Assembly (NCBI GenBank): GCA_016934715.1
Contig: JAFGSI010000004.1
Location: 124,001 to 188,000, forward strand
Direction of reading: 5' to 3'
Source: Anaerolineales bacterium
GTDB lineage: Bacteria; Chloroflexota; Anaerolineae; Anaerolineales; Villigracilaceae
Length of the DNA stretch: 64,000 nucleotides
Below, piece after piece: positions 55,178 through 64,000 of this stretch. The translations under genes were made by a program, and so were the position numbers. Each line of letters starts with the position of its first letter. Position 1 is the stretch's first letter. The notes beneath the pieces are model-generated. The model saw only the letters and a list, made by a program, of their open reading frames with translations. It did no database searches and was not told the DNA's origin.

Positions 55178-56125
55178 CATTTCTCGACGCGCATCGAAGG
55201 CAATCGCCTGACTCTGGCAGAGGCAGAACGGGTCGTGCTCGATGGCCGGCAGTTCCCTGGCCGGGAGCGGGACACGCTCGAAGTCCAGCACTATTTCCAG
55301 GCCCTGGAACAGGTGGAGAACTGGGTGGAGCAGGGCATTCCAGTTACAGAAGAACGTATCCAGAAATTGCATGCCCTGATCTATACCGGTAAGCGTGCCC
55401 GACCGACTCCCTACCGTGACGGGCAGAATGCAGTCAGGGATGGCAGCGGAGGTCTTGTCTACCTCCCGCCAGAGGCGAAGGATGTTCCCAGCTTGATGGC
55501 GGAACTCGTGACATGGATCCGGCGAGCGGAGGATGGACAACCAGTGCCTGTCGTCGCCGGCCTGGCGCACTATCAGTTCGTTACGATCCATCCTTACTTT
55601 GACGGGAACGGCCGCACGGCGCGTGCCCTGGCAACCTGGATTCTGTACCGTGGGGGCTATGATCTGGGACGGTTCTATGCTCTGGAAGAGTTCTATGTGC
55701 AGGACCTGGCTGGCTATTATGCTGCCCTGGTGACCCATTCGCACCACAATTACTACGAAGGTAGGACGACTGCGGACATCACCCCCTGGCTGGCATATTT
55801 TCTCAAGGGTATGGCTTCTGTGTTCGAGTCGGTCGCTGCCGAAGTGCGCGGGCGAGCGGTGGAATCGGATCCGCGGGCCGAGGCGCTCCTGCGCCGGCTC
55901 GACCGCCGTGGACGGATGGTCCTGGGGCTTTTCGGACGGCAGAACGAAATCACTTCCAACGAAGTGGCTCGTATCCTTGGGCTTTCCCCCCGCCAGGTAC
56001 GCGACCTGCTGGCTGAGTGGGTGAATGCCGGCTGGTTGGAAATCGGTGATCCGGCGCGCAAATCCAGGCGGTACCGTTTATCGGTGGAATATCGGCGGTT
56101 TATCGGCGATTTGTCGGCGGAGTAA
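55178..56125 (+). pseudogene. Fic-family AMPylase lacking its 5' end
   Basis: The frame from 55178 reads HFSTRIEGNRLTL (the class II inhibitory S/T-x-x-x-E-G motif) through an intact catalytic HPYFDGNGRTAR (near 55592) to a C-terminal winged helix (EITSNEVARILGLSPRQVRD). No start codon precedes the inhibitory motif; the first in-frame one is GTG at 55235, giving 296 residues without that motif. Fic enzymes add AMP to target proteins. The promoter-like TGATATACTCA directly abuts this truncated body, consistent with an internal deletion of about 135 bases relative to the 53771 fragment. It may be dead or deregulated. Confidence 0.8.
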
Positions 56126-56265
56126 GTTCCATAATTCTACTGGTGAATTCCCTGTCCCACGAACAGGCATTTCGATGCGCGTTGTTGTCGACCACGACTA
56201 TGTAGATTTGCAGTACGATTGCAAATATGCATGGGGCAAGAATTTTCAGGCAGCGCGAGGTTGAT

Positions 56266-57072
56266 GTGATCCTTTCTCCTGCAGATGTACAACTATTCTA
56301 CAAGCTCATGTGGGGGCTGCAATTCTACGTAAACCAGCAGACTGGTACCATCAAAGGCATATCGACGGCGGATGATTACGCCCGCCTCTCCTCCGAGAAA
56401 AAGGTTAAGGTTCGTGATCTCTTATGGAAACGCCCTGGCTTGATGGATGACTATATCCAGGCAAATCCGGATGCATTTTCCGCTGATGAATTGGAGATCC
56501 TTCGCGGCTGGAGGAAGCAATTCCTCAAGGGTACATTTTACATATTCAGGCACTTGAAAAAAGGGACCTTATTCATCGGCGACAAGAATAAGGTCTACTC
56601 CGTGGTCGGGCTGATGACACCGTTCGATGAAATCGTTCCTGGCTATGCCCTGCCTCAACTTGTGGAAACTGTCCTGTTGCCTTTCAAGGGAATGATCGTG
56701 TACGATGGCCTGTTTTCCGGTTATAACGTCATCATCGGCGGAAATATCCGGGCCGATCTCAATCGTGTCTATCAAGTTGCCAAGCATAAAGAGCGTATCC
56801 TTACCAGCCTGGATCCGGCTTCGAAGCCGGCGATTACGCAAGCCCGTTCGCGCTCCTCGAATTTGCCCCAGAAACTGGCGGAACTTACCTCCCAACTCGC
56901 AGCCATCAAAGGGGACACGGCCACACAGAACGCGGCGCTTTCCCTTGCCCGTGCCAGCCTCGACCTGGCTGCGGCCGCCGCGAACGGGGAGGACATGGCT
57001 CAACACCGACGGAGGGTCCGCAAGGCATCCACGCGATTGGAGAATCTGCTGGAATTCGAGGAAGAAGAGTAG
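56266..57072 (+). CDS. Conserved hypothetical protein with helical C-terminus
   Basis: About 268 residues from the GTG at 56266, preceded by GCGAGG; an ATG at 56227 is also in frame. The N-terminus (ILSPADVQLFYKLMWGLQFY) and centre (FRHLKKGTLFIGDKNKVYSV, VYDGLFSGYNVIIGGNIRAD) look well folded, and the last 90 residues are helical and charged. I do not recognise the family with certainty. No membrane segments. It stands alone between the fic and AbiEii-type genes. Confidence 0.65.
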   Translation: MILSPADVQLFYKLMWGLQFYVNQQTGTIKGISTADDYARLSSEKKVKVRDLLWKRPGLMDDYIQANPDAFSADELEILRGWRKQFLKGTFYIFRHLKKGTLFIGDKNKVYSVVGLMTPFDEIVPGYALPQLVETVLLPFKGMIVYDGLFSGYNVIIGGNIRADLNRVYQVAKHKERILTSLDPASKPAITQARSRSSNLPQKLAELTSQLAAIKGDTATQNAALSLARASLDLAAAAANGEDMAQHRRRVRKASTRLENLLEFEEEE

Positions 57073-57145
57073 GTCTTGTGAAGCGTAGTGGGTTTTAGGG
57101 TGGAAGACTCGATCTGTGATGTTCGGACGCGAAGAAAAAGGTTGG

Positions 57146-57151
57146 TATAAT
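57146..57151 (+). promoter_or_regulatory. -10 element of the AbiEii-type module
   Basis: TATAAT followed by a short leader with AAGGAG at 57158-57163 and ATG at 57175. Confidence 0.55.
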
Positions 57152-57174
57152 CCTGTCAAGGAGATTGTTTTGCG

Positions 57175-57456
57175 ATGAAACCTCCTTATATTTGGGATTA
57201 TGATATCGAAGAAACCCAGTTCAAAGATATTTTGGCTGGGAAGAAAGTCGTGGGGAGATTCGATCAGGATTGGGCTGCCCGCAGATTGTTGGAATATGCC
57301 CCCTATCAGGACATCGTGCAGCAGATCGGTTATGCCCGGCTGGTGAAATACTGGCCGCGCTGGAGAAAAGGCATTCGTTCCGTCAGCCGCAAGCGCGGAT
57401 TGGATTTTCTGGTGCAGTGGCTACCGACGAAGCACCCGGATCTGTGCCATGAATAA
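57175..57456 (+). CDS. Putative antitoxin of an AbiEii-type module
   Basis: A 93-residue protein starting MKPPYIWDYDIEETQFKDIL, overlapping the nucleotidyltransferase gene by 8 bases. The order small gene first, NTase second and the length fit the antitoxin of type IV toxin-antitoxin pairs. Basic residues (WPRWRKGIRSVSRKRG) near the C-terminus may bind nucleic acid. Confidence 0.7.
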   Translation: MKPPYIWDYDIEETQFKDILAGKKVVGRFDQDWAARRLLEYAPYQDIVQQIGYARLVKYWPRWRKGIRSVSRKRGLDFLVQWLPTKHPDLCHE

Positions 57457-58111
57457 CCCTTCTTACTTCTACAATCGCCTCTACCCTTTGCAGGATCGGG
57501 TGTTGGCTTTGATCCATCAGCTGGAAACAGGCCTCTACCTATCTGGTGGTACGGCTGCATCGCGCGGCTATCTCAATCACCGTTTCTCCGACGATATCGA
57601 CCTGTTCGCGGATGATGATAAGAACTTCGTTTTATGGGCTGAACGAGTGATCCATGCGATCTCAAACGCAAAGAAGGGGGAGTTGATCGTCGGGCTGCGC
57701 GAAGAACGGTTTTTCCGGCTTACTCTTACCCATGAAGATGTTGTGCTGAAGATCGAAATGATCAATGATGTGCCCAGTCGGGTGGGTCAGGTCTATGATC
57801 ACCCCATTCTGGGCCGGTTGGACAGCGCCGAGAATATTCTGGCCAACAAGATCACTGCTCTGCTCGACCGGGAGGAGCCCAAAGATCTGGCCGATATTTG
57901 GGGCTTCTGCCAACAGAAGGGATTATCCTTGGAAGAGGCTATCTCGGGCGCGCAGGGGAAAGCCGCCGGGGTATTTCCTGCCGACCTGGCACGTGTGCTC
58001 TGTTCGGCGACGAAAGCCGATTGGGAAGCGGTACGATGGATTCGTCCTCCACAGGTGGATGAATACCTGGCAGATTTGAATGTTCTGGGGGAAAAACTTT
58101 TACTCGCCTAG
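57449..58111 (+). CDS. AbiEii-like nucleotidyltransferase toxin
   Basis: A 220-residue protein with LYLSGGTAASRGYLNHRFSD followed by DIDLF, the G-G-T-A and D-x-D nucleotidyltransferase motifs of the AbiEii/AbiGii family, then LKIEMINDVP and SAENILANKITALLDREEPKD, the usual later motifs. Such toxins transfer nucleotides to tRNA or other targets and give abortive infection. The key residues are present, so the protein is likely functional. Confidence 0.87.
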   Translation: MNNPSYFYNRLYPLQDRVLALIHQLETGLYLSGGTAASRGYLNHRFSDDIDLFADDDKNFVLWAERVIHAISNAKKGELIVGLREERFFRLTLTHEDVVLKIEMINDVPSRVGQVYDHPILGRLDSAENILANKITALLDREEPKDLADIWGFCQQKGLSLEEAISGAQGKAAGVFPADLARVLCSATKADWEAVRWIRPPQVDEYLADLNVLGEKLLLA

Positions 58112-58191
58112 TATTACAGCACAAAGCAGGGTGTCTGCCTGTGCTAACATGGATCGATCATCTTTCCTGCGCTGAAAGGTCACATGCGCCC

Positions 58192-60666
58192 ATGCCCCGC
58201 CACCGTCATCATTCTTCTTCGAGTTATCCTGTTTCAAAACCTGTGGCGAATGTAATTACGCCATCGCGACAAGAACAGGAAATGATTGAAAAAATCCAGG
58301 AGCTCCTCAAGGCAGGCCAAACGGAACAAGCCCTTCGACAACTGGCTCTTGTACCGAAATGGATAAAAAATAGTCCATCCCATACGCTGCTTCGAGCCAC
58401 TGCTTTGATGCAGTCCGGAGATATGGATGCAAGCGGGGAGATACTGCGCGATCTGGAGCGAAAAAATCCCAATTTCATCCCACTGTACCTGCCCCTGGCA
58501 AACTGGTATATGTCACGGGAATGGCCGGCGCATGCAATGCGCGCGGTAAAAAAGGTTCTGGGTTCTTCGAGTCCGGATGCCTCTTTCGTGGAAAGCGCTG
58601 AAACCCTGGCGGATAATGCCCAGGCCGCGATCCAGTTTCTTGCTGACCTTGTGGATATATCCTTTAGCATGGCGGAACAGGCCGAATGGCATAACGAACA
58701 GGCGCAGTTGGCTCTTTTGGATGACAATTTCGTTGAAGTGGAACACCAGGCCCGCCAGGCATTACAGATCGCCCCGCACTGGACTTCGCCTCGTAACAAC
58801 CTCGCTCAGGTTCTCTACATGCTGGGGAAATGCTCAGAAGCCATTGCTGAGGCGGAAGCCGTCTTGGCGGCAGACCCTGCGAATGTCCATGGCCTGGAGA
58901 ATTTGACGATTTTTCATGTTGGCCTTGGAAATCTTGAAAAAGGACAGGGATATGCAATCCGGCTGTTTGACCTTGCGAAGGCTGCAGATCAAGAATCGTT
59001 GGCGAACGATCTCGCCGTGATCGCACTCGCGGTTGTCGAGGACAACGGGCGCCTCTGGGAATTGGCGCAGCGATACCTGCATTGGCGCGTAGATGCGCTG
59101 GATTCAACCTGCTGGCATTGTCTCGCTGTTGCAACCTCCAGGCTGGGAAAATTCAAGGAAGCGGGTAAATTCTTGAAACGGGCCGAGAGCAGGAATGAAA
59201 ATGCCGCGCTCGAAGAACTACGGGATGATATTTCTGCCGCCGCGAAAAACGGGAAAGAGGAATTATCCTGGCTACCCATATACCCGGTACACAATCTGTT
59301 CTTTCCAAAACACCTGATGGGGGACTGGCTCGAAATTGTCAAGAAGATTAATGGTGACAAACCCTCGCCTGGTCATCAGCGCCAGATCGATGCCTTCTTC
59401 TCCAAGCATCCATATACTCTGCAGGCTTTCAAACGCTTCTTATGGACCAAAGAGGGTTGTCAGGCGGGTGCAAGTGCATTGATCCTGGCCAACAGGCCCG
59501 AACTGGATGCGGAGGTTTTGCGTTTTGCCTTGAGCAATTGTGGTGATAACCACAGCCGCATGGATGCGATCATGATGTTATCCAAGGCCGGCAGGTATTC
59601 CCCGGATGGCCCGGTCCATTTCTGGAATGCAGATAAAAACGAGTGGAATGATGTGCTGCTGTTTGCCCAACAGATCGGGGAGGTGGAATACCAGATCGAG
59701 CCTGACACGGCGGCTCTGATCGCGCGCGGGCGGCAGACAAAAAGCCCTGAGAAGGCCATCGCCCTGCTGCGGCGCGCTGTTGAGAGTGACCCTACATGTG
59801 CCATGGCGCTGCATAACCTCGGCACGCTTCTTCTCCAGAATGGTCAGCAAGAGGAGGGGGAGAAATGGGTGCGACAGGCTGTTGAAGTTGACCCGACATA
59901 CACCTTTGGGTTCGCCAATCTTGCTTTCCTGGAAGCGCAGCGTGAGAATGAAGAGGCTGCCTTAGATTTTCTTATGCAGGTCAATAGTGCCAAAGTGATC
60001 TCCCCTGCCACTTCCGTGATCGCCAACCTGGCGTATATGTTGCTTGCTGTTCAGAAACGGGATATTGAACAGGCGCGCCGCCACTTCGACCTGGCCCAGG
60101 AGATTGATCCGGGCCACCCCCTGCTGAAAAAGTACGAGGAGTGGCTGGATGATGTGGGATTGTTCTCAGGCGGCTTCAGCTTCCTGGTCGATTACCAAAA
60201 GCAAAGTGCCAACCGTTTTCACCGTAAGATGCTTAATGTGCGATTGGCAATCGATACAACCCTGGAAGCCTGTCTCGCTGCGATGACCACCGATACCCTG
60301 GGAGCCGTGTGCCAGTTCTGGAAAACCATTGGGTATGGCAAAAAACAGGAAAAGGTCGCCCGCCTGGCTGGGCGTATCCTGGATGCTGACATTTTCAAAG
60401 GGATTGTTAGCGATCTAGATGACGAAGAACGCTCTGCGCTGCGCTGGGTATTGGATGGCGGTGGTTTTCGCCCATGGGGGGATTTCACGCAAAGATTTGG
60501 CGATGATATAGATGAGTCGCCTCATTGGCAATGGCACGAACCGGAGAGCCTCCCGGGCCGGCTGAAACGGACGGGGTTGCTCCATGTCGGGGCGTTGCAT
60601 GGATCACCAGTGGCTTTTATCCCTGCAGATATACGGGAGCAGCTTGCGGGGATTTTGTCTGGGTAG
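58192..60666 (+). CDS. Large TPR-repeat protein
   Basis: About 824 residues from the ATG at 58192 (an in-frame GTG lies at 58141). Helical repeats fit tetratricopeptide units, for example near residues 60-120, 190-230 and 520-600 (CAMALHNLGTLLLQNGQQEE, GEKWVRQAVEVDPTYTFGFA). TPR arrays bind other proteins. The N-terminus is rich in His and Ser and the C-terminal 180 residues are unassigned. No signal peptide. The role is unknown; it lies among toxin-antitoxin genes. Confidence 0.85.
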   Translation: MPRHRHHSSSSYPVSKPVANVITPSRQEQEMIEKIQELLKAGQTEQALRQLALVPKWIKNSPSHTLLRATALMQSGDMDASGEILRDLERKNPNFIPLYLPLANWYMSREWPAHAMRAVKKVLGSSSPDASFVESAETLADNAQAAIQFLADLVDISFSMAEQAEWHNEQAQLALLDDNFVEVEHQARQALQIAPHWTSPRNNLAQVLYMLGKCSEAIAEAEAVLAADPANVHGLENLTIFHVGLGNLEKGQGYAIRLFDLAKAADQESLANDLAVIALAVVEDNGRLWELAQRYLHWRVDALDSTCWHCLAVATSRLGKFKEAGKFLKRAESRNENAALEELRDDISAAAKNGKEELSWLPIYPVHNLFFPKHLMGDWLEIVKKINGDKPSPGHQRQIDAFFSKHPYTLQAFKRFLWTKEGCQAGASALILANRPELDAEVLRFALSNCGDNHSRMDAIMMLSKAGRYSPDGPVHFWNADKNEWNDVLLFAQQIGEVEYQIEPDTAALIARGRQTKSPEKAIALLRRAVESDPTCAMALHNLGTLLLQNGQQEEGEKWVRQAVEVDPTYTFGFANLAFLEAQRENEEAALDFLMQVNSAKVISPATSVIANLAYMLLAVQKRDIEQARRHFDLAQEIDPGHPLLKKYEEWLDDVGLFSGGFSFLVDYQKQSANRFHRKMLNVRLAIDTTLEACLAAMTTDTLGAVCQFWKTIGYGKKQEKVARLAGRILDADIFKGIVSDLDDEERSALRWVLDGGGFRPWGDFTQRFGDDIDESPHWQWHEPESLPGRLKRTGLLHVGALHGSPVAFIPADIREQLAGILSG

Positions 60667-60798
60667 GGGATGCTCAACTTCTCCAATGCCGCAGGACCTA
60701 TCGGTTTTGGATCGTTCGATTGGACCGGAAAGAAGGGTTTCGCCAGTAGCAAGAGGGGTGATGGTCAGGTCGTCCAATCACTCGGACCAGCCACGACG

Positions 60799-61092
60799 AT
60801 GAATCTGAAAACAGTGTCTGCGTTAATGAGGCGCCATCAGGCCGACTTGCACCAGCGTGGAGTTAAATCGCTGGCTGTTTTCGGTTCCCTGGCGCGCGGC
60901 GAGGCAACCCCTGCCAGCGACTTCGATATGCTGGTGGAGTTTGACCATCCGGTGGGGCTGTTCGAGTTCTTCCGTTTGAAGTTGTACCTGGAAGAGTTGA
61001 CCGGCAGGCGCGTGGATCTGGTGACAGCGGATGCCCTGCGTCCGGCCATGCGGGCAAAGAAGATTCTAAGCGAGGCCGTCCATGTCGCCTGA
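60799..61092 (+). CDS. MNT-type minimal nucleotidyltransferase (antitoxin)
   Basis: A 97-residue protein with KSLAVFGSLARGEATPASDF and DMLVEF, the GS-x-ARG and D-x-D motif of MNT proteins, which AMPylate and silence HEPN ribonucleases. The ATG at 60799 fits the family length. Its HEPN partner overlaps by 11 bases and is a pseudogene, so this is an orphan antitoxin. Confidence 0.88.
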   Translation: MNLKTVSALMRRHQADLHQRGVKSLAVFGSLARGEATPASDFDMLVEFDHPVGLFEFFRLKLYLEELTGRRVDLVTADALRPAMRAKKILSEAVHVA

Positions 61093-61421
61093 ACGCAATT
61101 GAAGAATGCGAGTGGAAGATGTCCTGGCGTGATCCAGAAAATCAAGGAGTACACGCCGGGATGAGCTATGAGCAATTCTGTGGGGACGGGAAAACAGTGG
61201 ATGCGGTGATTCGCAACCTGGAAATCACCAGGGAAGCAGCAGGTTTCATCCCGTAGGAAATCCAGGAGGAGAATCCAGAGCTGGCCTGGCTGGAGATGCG
61301 CGGGATGAGAAAAATCATGGCGCATGCATATTTCGGCGTCAGCCCGCCGATCATCTGGCGGGCGATCGAGCAGGATCTGAATCTGCTGGAAGAGGGGCCG
61401 GGCAGACTGCTGAAGAGGTAG
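61082..61421 (+). pseudogene. Degenerate HEPN (DUF86) toxin
   Basis: Similarity to DUF86 HEPN toxins runs across several frames: MSPERN, a TGA at 61100 where Trp is expected, RMRVEDVLA, a TGA at 61130, then after a shift IQKIKEY and after another shift MSYEQFCGDGKTVDAVIRN, a TAG at 61254, and GMRKIMAHAYFGV with the RNase R-x4-H motif. At least two frameshifts and three stops show it cannot be made. Confidence 0.85.
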
Positions 61422-61537
61422 GTTTTATGTGGAAATCAGGGGTTTGATGTGTGTGTTCCACCTGAAGTCATTCTACTCTTTGTCCCCCACCTCATCAAAA
61501 AAAGCAGGTCTACATGGCGAGCCGCGGGGAGCCAGAA

Positions 61538-61573
61538 TCACAAGAGCCGGGTATGGAACCCCGGCTCTTGTGA
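61538..61573. terminator. Hairpin between pseudogene and helicase gene
   Basis: Perfect 14-base arms 61538-61551 and 61560-61573. No long T-run on either side. The stretch 61422-61712 otherwise holds no gene that I can support. Confidence 0.65.
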
Positions 61574-61712
61574 TAAGGAGGAGAAGAGAAACGCCTTACG
61601 ATCTCATCATACCATCCCGACCTGGAGAGTGCTGGACGCTTGCCTGACGACCACGCTACACCTGCCCTACGCCGGGAAGCTGGGACGAGCTGCACAGCGG
61701 ACAGGGATTCCA

Positions 61713-64000
61713 CTACTCCTGCGACCAGAAACGCGTCAATTTTTCCTTGATCTCGCTGGTGTTGTGAACAACTTCGAATCCCCGCCAATGTGTGGGGAAC
61801 AAATGGCGGTACCGCGCCTGGGCGAACCGTTCATCAATCAATACAATGCTCCCCCGATCTGTCTCCGTGCGAATGACCCGGCCGGTCGCCTGCAGCACCC
61901 GGTTGAAACCTGGATACTGGTAGGCATAGGCAAAACCATTGACGTTCTGGCGATCAAAATACTCCTTGATCAGATCATTTTCCAGGCACACTTGCGGTAC
62001 CCCCACACCGACCACCACCGCACCGATCAACCGTTCTCCCACCAGGTCGATCCCTTCCCCAAAGATCCCCCCCATGACCACCAATCCGACCAGCGTTTCC
62101 TGGTTGCCGGCTGAAAACTGGGCCAGGAAGGCCTCGCGGGCGGATTCCGTCATGCCTCGATCCTGCACAAGAAGCTGCTCTTCCGGGAGTCTCTCTTTGA
62201 GGTGTTCAAGAACCGCAGCCAGATAGGCATAGGACGGGAAGAAGACCAGGTAATTGCCCACATGCGCGCTGCAGGTGGATTCGACCGCAGAAGCGATCTC
62301 TGCATAGGAATCGGCCCGCCGGGCATACCGGGTGGAGATCCCGTTGTGGATCAGCAAGGACACATTCTCTGCGGGGAATGGGGATTGGAAGATCCGCCTG
62401 GGATGGTCCGCCGCGCCGGTCAGGAGCTTCGTGAAGTAATCCAGCGGCAGCAGCGTTGCCGAGAAAAAGATGGTCGCACGGCTGCGTTCCAGTGGACCGG
62501 CCAGCATGGGGGCTGGATCCAGGCAGAACAGTTTTGCTCTCAGGCCGCCCTGGCCCTGGCGCTCGAAGTAGGACACGTAGAACGTGTCGAAATATTCGGC
62601 CGTACGCAGATAGGTGCTGCACAAGAAATAGAATTCCAGCAGTTCCTGCCTGAACGCAGCGGGCTGATTCATGACCAGCCAGTCCTCTGCCTGCTGGTTG
62701 AATTCCCGGACCGCCTTGAGCAGCGCTTCGGGAGGCGCGTACTCGACCAGCGCCTGCCTGCCTTCCGCCTGGCAGGCTTTGCGCGTCTCCAGCAGGACCT
62801 TGTTGATCGCGTTCAGGTTCCTGGCCAGGGCGGGCAGATGCGGTTTCAGGGTGCGCTGGAGGGTCAGCACGGTCTTTTTCTCCAGTTCGGCCGAATACAT
62901 CGACCGGGCCCGGTCGGGAAGGTTGTGCGCTTCATCGACCAGGAAGATGTACGGTTCCGCGCGGAAGTCAAAAAAGCGGTGCAGATAGACGCGTGGATCG
63001 AAGGCATGGTTGTAATCACAGATGATGCAGTCGACCCACAAGGCCAGGTCCAGCGAAAACTCGAACGGGCAGAGCTCGTACTTGCGGGCGATCGCTTCGA
63101 TGACCGGACGGGTGAACGCTTGATGGCGGTCGATCTCCTCGAGCGCTCTTTTCGCCTTGCCAAAATAATCCCGGGCAAAGACGCAACCCTCCGGATCGCA
63201 GGCCACCGGCGGGCAAAAACAGATCTTTTCTTTGGCCGTCAGGGTCACGCTTTTAAATTGCAGGCCTGCCTGGCGCATATCCTCCAGCGCCTTTTCGGCC
63301 GCCGCGCGCCCGGACGTCTTGGCGGTCAGGTAAAAGATCTTCGTGGCCAGGCCCTGCCCCAGGGCCTTGACCGCCGGGAAAAGGGCTGCGATGGTCTTCC
63401 CAACTCCCGTGGGCGACTGGACATACAGGTGGTCGCTGGAGCGGATGGCCTTATAGACCGCAACCGCCATTTCCCGCTGGCCCGGGCGGTACTCCGCATA
63501 GGGGAAATCGAGTTGTTGGATCGATCGGTCGCGCTCGGCCTGGATTGCATGGACCTTGCGGAACCAGTCCCGGTAGGGAGTGATCAGGTTGAGGAAAAAG
63601 GTTTCCAGTTCGGCCATCGGATAATGGCGCCCGAAGGTTTTTTCCTGCCTGCTGTCCAGATGGTAATAGGTCAGGTGAATGGTGACCCCACTCAACTGCT
63701 GCTGGCGGGCGTACATATAGGCATAGCACTGCGCCTGCGCCCAATGCAGCGGGTTGTGCTGCTCACTGACCAGTTCCAGGTTCAAGGTGGTCGTTTTGAT
63801 CTCTTCCAGGATCACCGGCTCCCTGCTGGTGTACAGGCCATCGATCCGGCCCTGCACATCGATGGGCAGCTCAGCATCTTCAACCCGAAAGGTGATCTCC
63901 ACTTCGGAGTGATAGTCTTCGGGGCGGGAGCGCTGCACTTGCTTGTGACCTTGTGTCCCGAGCTGGGCGCGATCGCGTTTTTGAAACCCGCCGGCGGTGA
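61713..64000 (-). CDS. DinG/XPD-like ATP-dependent DNA helicase (5' end outside window)
   Basis: Over 740 residues are visible and the frame stays open to the window edge, so the start lies outside. The N-terminal part has VQGRIDGLYTSREPVILEEI with the D and E-x-K of a PD-(D/E)xK nuclease-like fold. The helicase follows: QSPTGVGKT (Walker A), a Cys set near CFCPPVACDPEGC for an iron-sulfur cluster, VDEAHNLPDRAR (DEAH box) and the C-terminal motif QATGRVIRTETDRG. It unwinds DNA, probably in repair. Long GC-rich gene like the backbone. Confidence 0.92.
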   Translation of the reverse strand, partial: TAGGFQKRDRAQLGTQGHKQVQRSRPEDYHSEVEITFRVEDAELPIDVQGRIDGLYTSREPVILEEIKTTTLNLELVSEQHNPLHWAQAQCYAYMYARQQQLSGVTIHLTYYHLDSRQEKTFGRHYPMAELETFFLNLITPYRDWFRKVHAIQAERDRSIQQLDFPYAEYRPGQREMAVAVYKAIRSSDHLYVQSPTGVGKTIAALFPAVKALGQGLATKIFYLTAKTSGRAAAEKALEDMRQAGLQFKSVTLTAKEKICFCPPVACDPEGCVFARDYFGKAKRALEEIDRHQAFTRPVIEAIARKYELCPFEFSLDLALWVDCIICDYNHAFDPRVYLHRFFDFRAEPYIFLVDEAHNLPDRARSMYSAELEKKTVLTLQRTLKPHLPALARNLNAINKVLLETRKACQAEGRQALVEYAPPEALLKAVREFNQQAEDWLVMNQPAAFRQELLEFYFLCSTYLRTAEYFDTFYVSYFERQGQGGLRAKLFCLDPAPMLAGPLERSRATIFFSATLLPLDYFTKLLTGAADHPRRIFQSPFPAENVSLLIHNGISTRYARRADSYAEIASAVESTCSAHVGNYLVFFPSYAYLAAVLEHLKERLPEEQLLVQDRGMTESAREAFLAQFSAGNQETLVGLVVMGGIFGEGIDLVGERLIGAVVVGVGVPQVCLENDLIKEYFDRQNVNGFAYAYQYPGFNRVLQATGRVIRTETDRGSIVLIDERFAQARYRHLFPTHWRGFEVVHNTSEIKEKLTRFWSQE

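Noticed and set aside
1-64000. CRISPR arrays and rRNA genes
   Set aside because: No regularly spaced direct repeats and no conserved rRNA segments were found on reading either strand.

Overview
The window reads as a GC-rich bacterial chromosome, most likely from Chloroflexota/Anaerolineae. That placement is inference, from proline/threonine-rich lipoproteins, an LPxTG-sortase fusion and several TATAAT-N6/7-ATG (apparently leaderless) promoters; no rRNA is present to confirm it. About 1-13.6 kb looks like stable backbone; about 13.7-61.5 kb looks like accessory DNA with fragments, duplications and toxin-antitoxin-type genes; the window ends inside a helicase gene.

Backbone (1-13.6 kb): the C-terminal part of a nuclease/sortase fusion; a methyltransferase-aminotransferase pair; a GltD-like oxidoreductase; a tightly coupled six-gene operon (ECF sigma factor, putative anti-sigma protein, membrane protein, adaptor, ATPase and permease of a MacAB-like exporter); a GNAT acetyltransferase; an M32 carboxypeptidase; a lipoprotein; and initiator tRNA-fMet.

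Accessory left part (13.7-28.2 kb): a tyrosine recombinase directly downstream of tRNA-fMet, with a duplicated scrap of its 3' end; IS630 and other transposase remnants; a minus-strand run of two HNH nucleases, a MazG-like pyrophosphohydrolase, an ADP-ribosylglycohydrolase and a possible uracil-DNA-glycosylase-like protein; a DUF2726/zinc-ribbon protein; an HhH-GPD/DUF6884-like pair; a stop-interrupted DUF6946-like gene; a DUF234-type ATPase; an antirepressor-like protein; a nucleotidyltransferase pair; and a damaged ParM-like actin gene.

Sugar cassette (28.3-34.65 kb): LacI regulator, binding protein, two permeases and sucrose phosphorylase, with matching LacI-type operators in two promoters. 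It is flanked by direct repeats of about 320 bp from the parM-like gene, and the 3' end of the phosphorylase gene is lost into one repeat.

Giant-protein operon (35.35-53.55 kb): five very long genes on one strand, coupled by overlaps or 4-base gaps, together encoding about 5,060 residues. None has a recognisable signal peptide. One carries an intact M23 peptidase motif and one resembles DUF6603; the other three are uncharacterised families. A low-GC block covers the third gene and the first half of the fourth. This is the best candidate for an undescribed system.

Right part (53.7-64 kb): a fic gene in two damaged pieces around a VapBC module, a protein of unknown function, an AbiEii-type pair, a TPR protein, an MNT nucleotidyltransferase whose HEPN partner is a multiply broken pseudogene, and a DinG/XPD-like helicase that runs off the edge.
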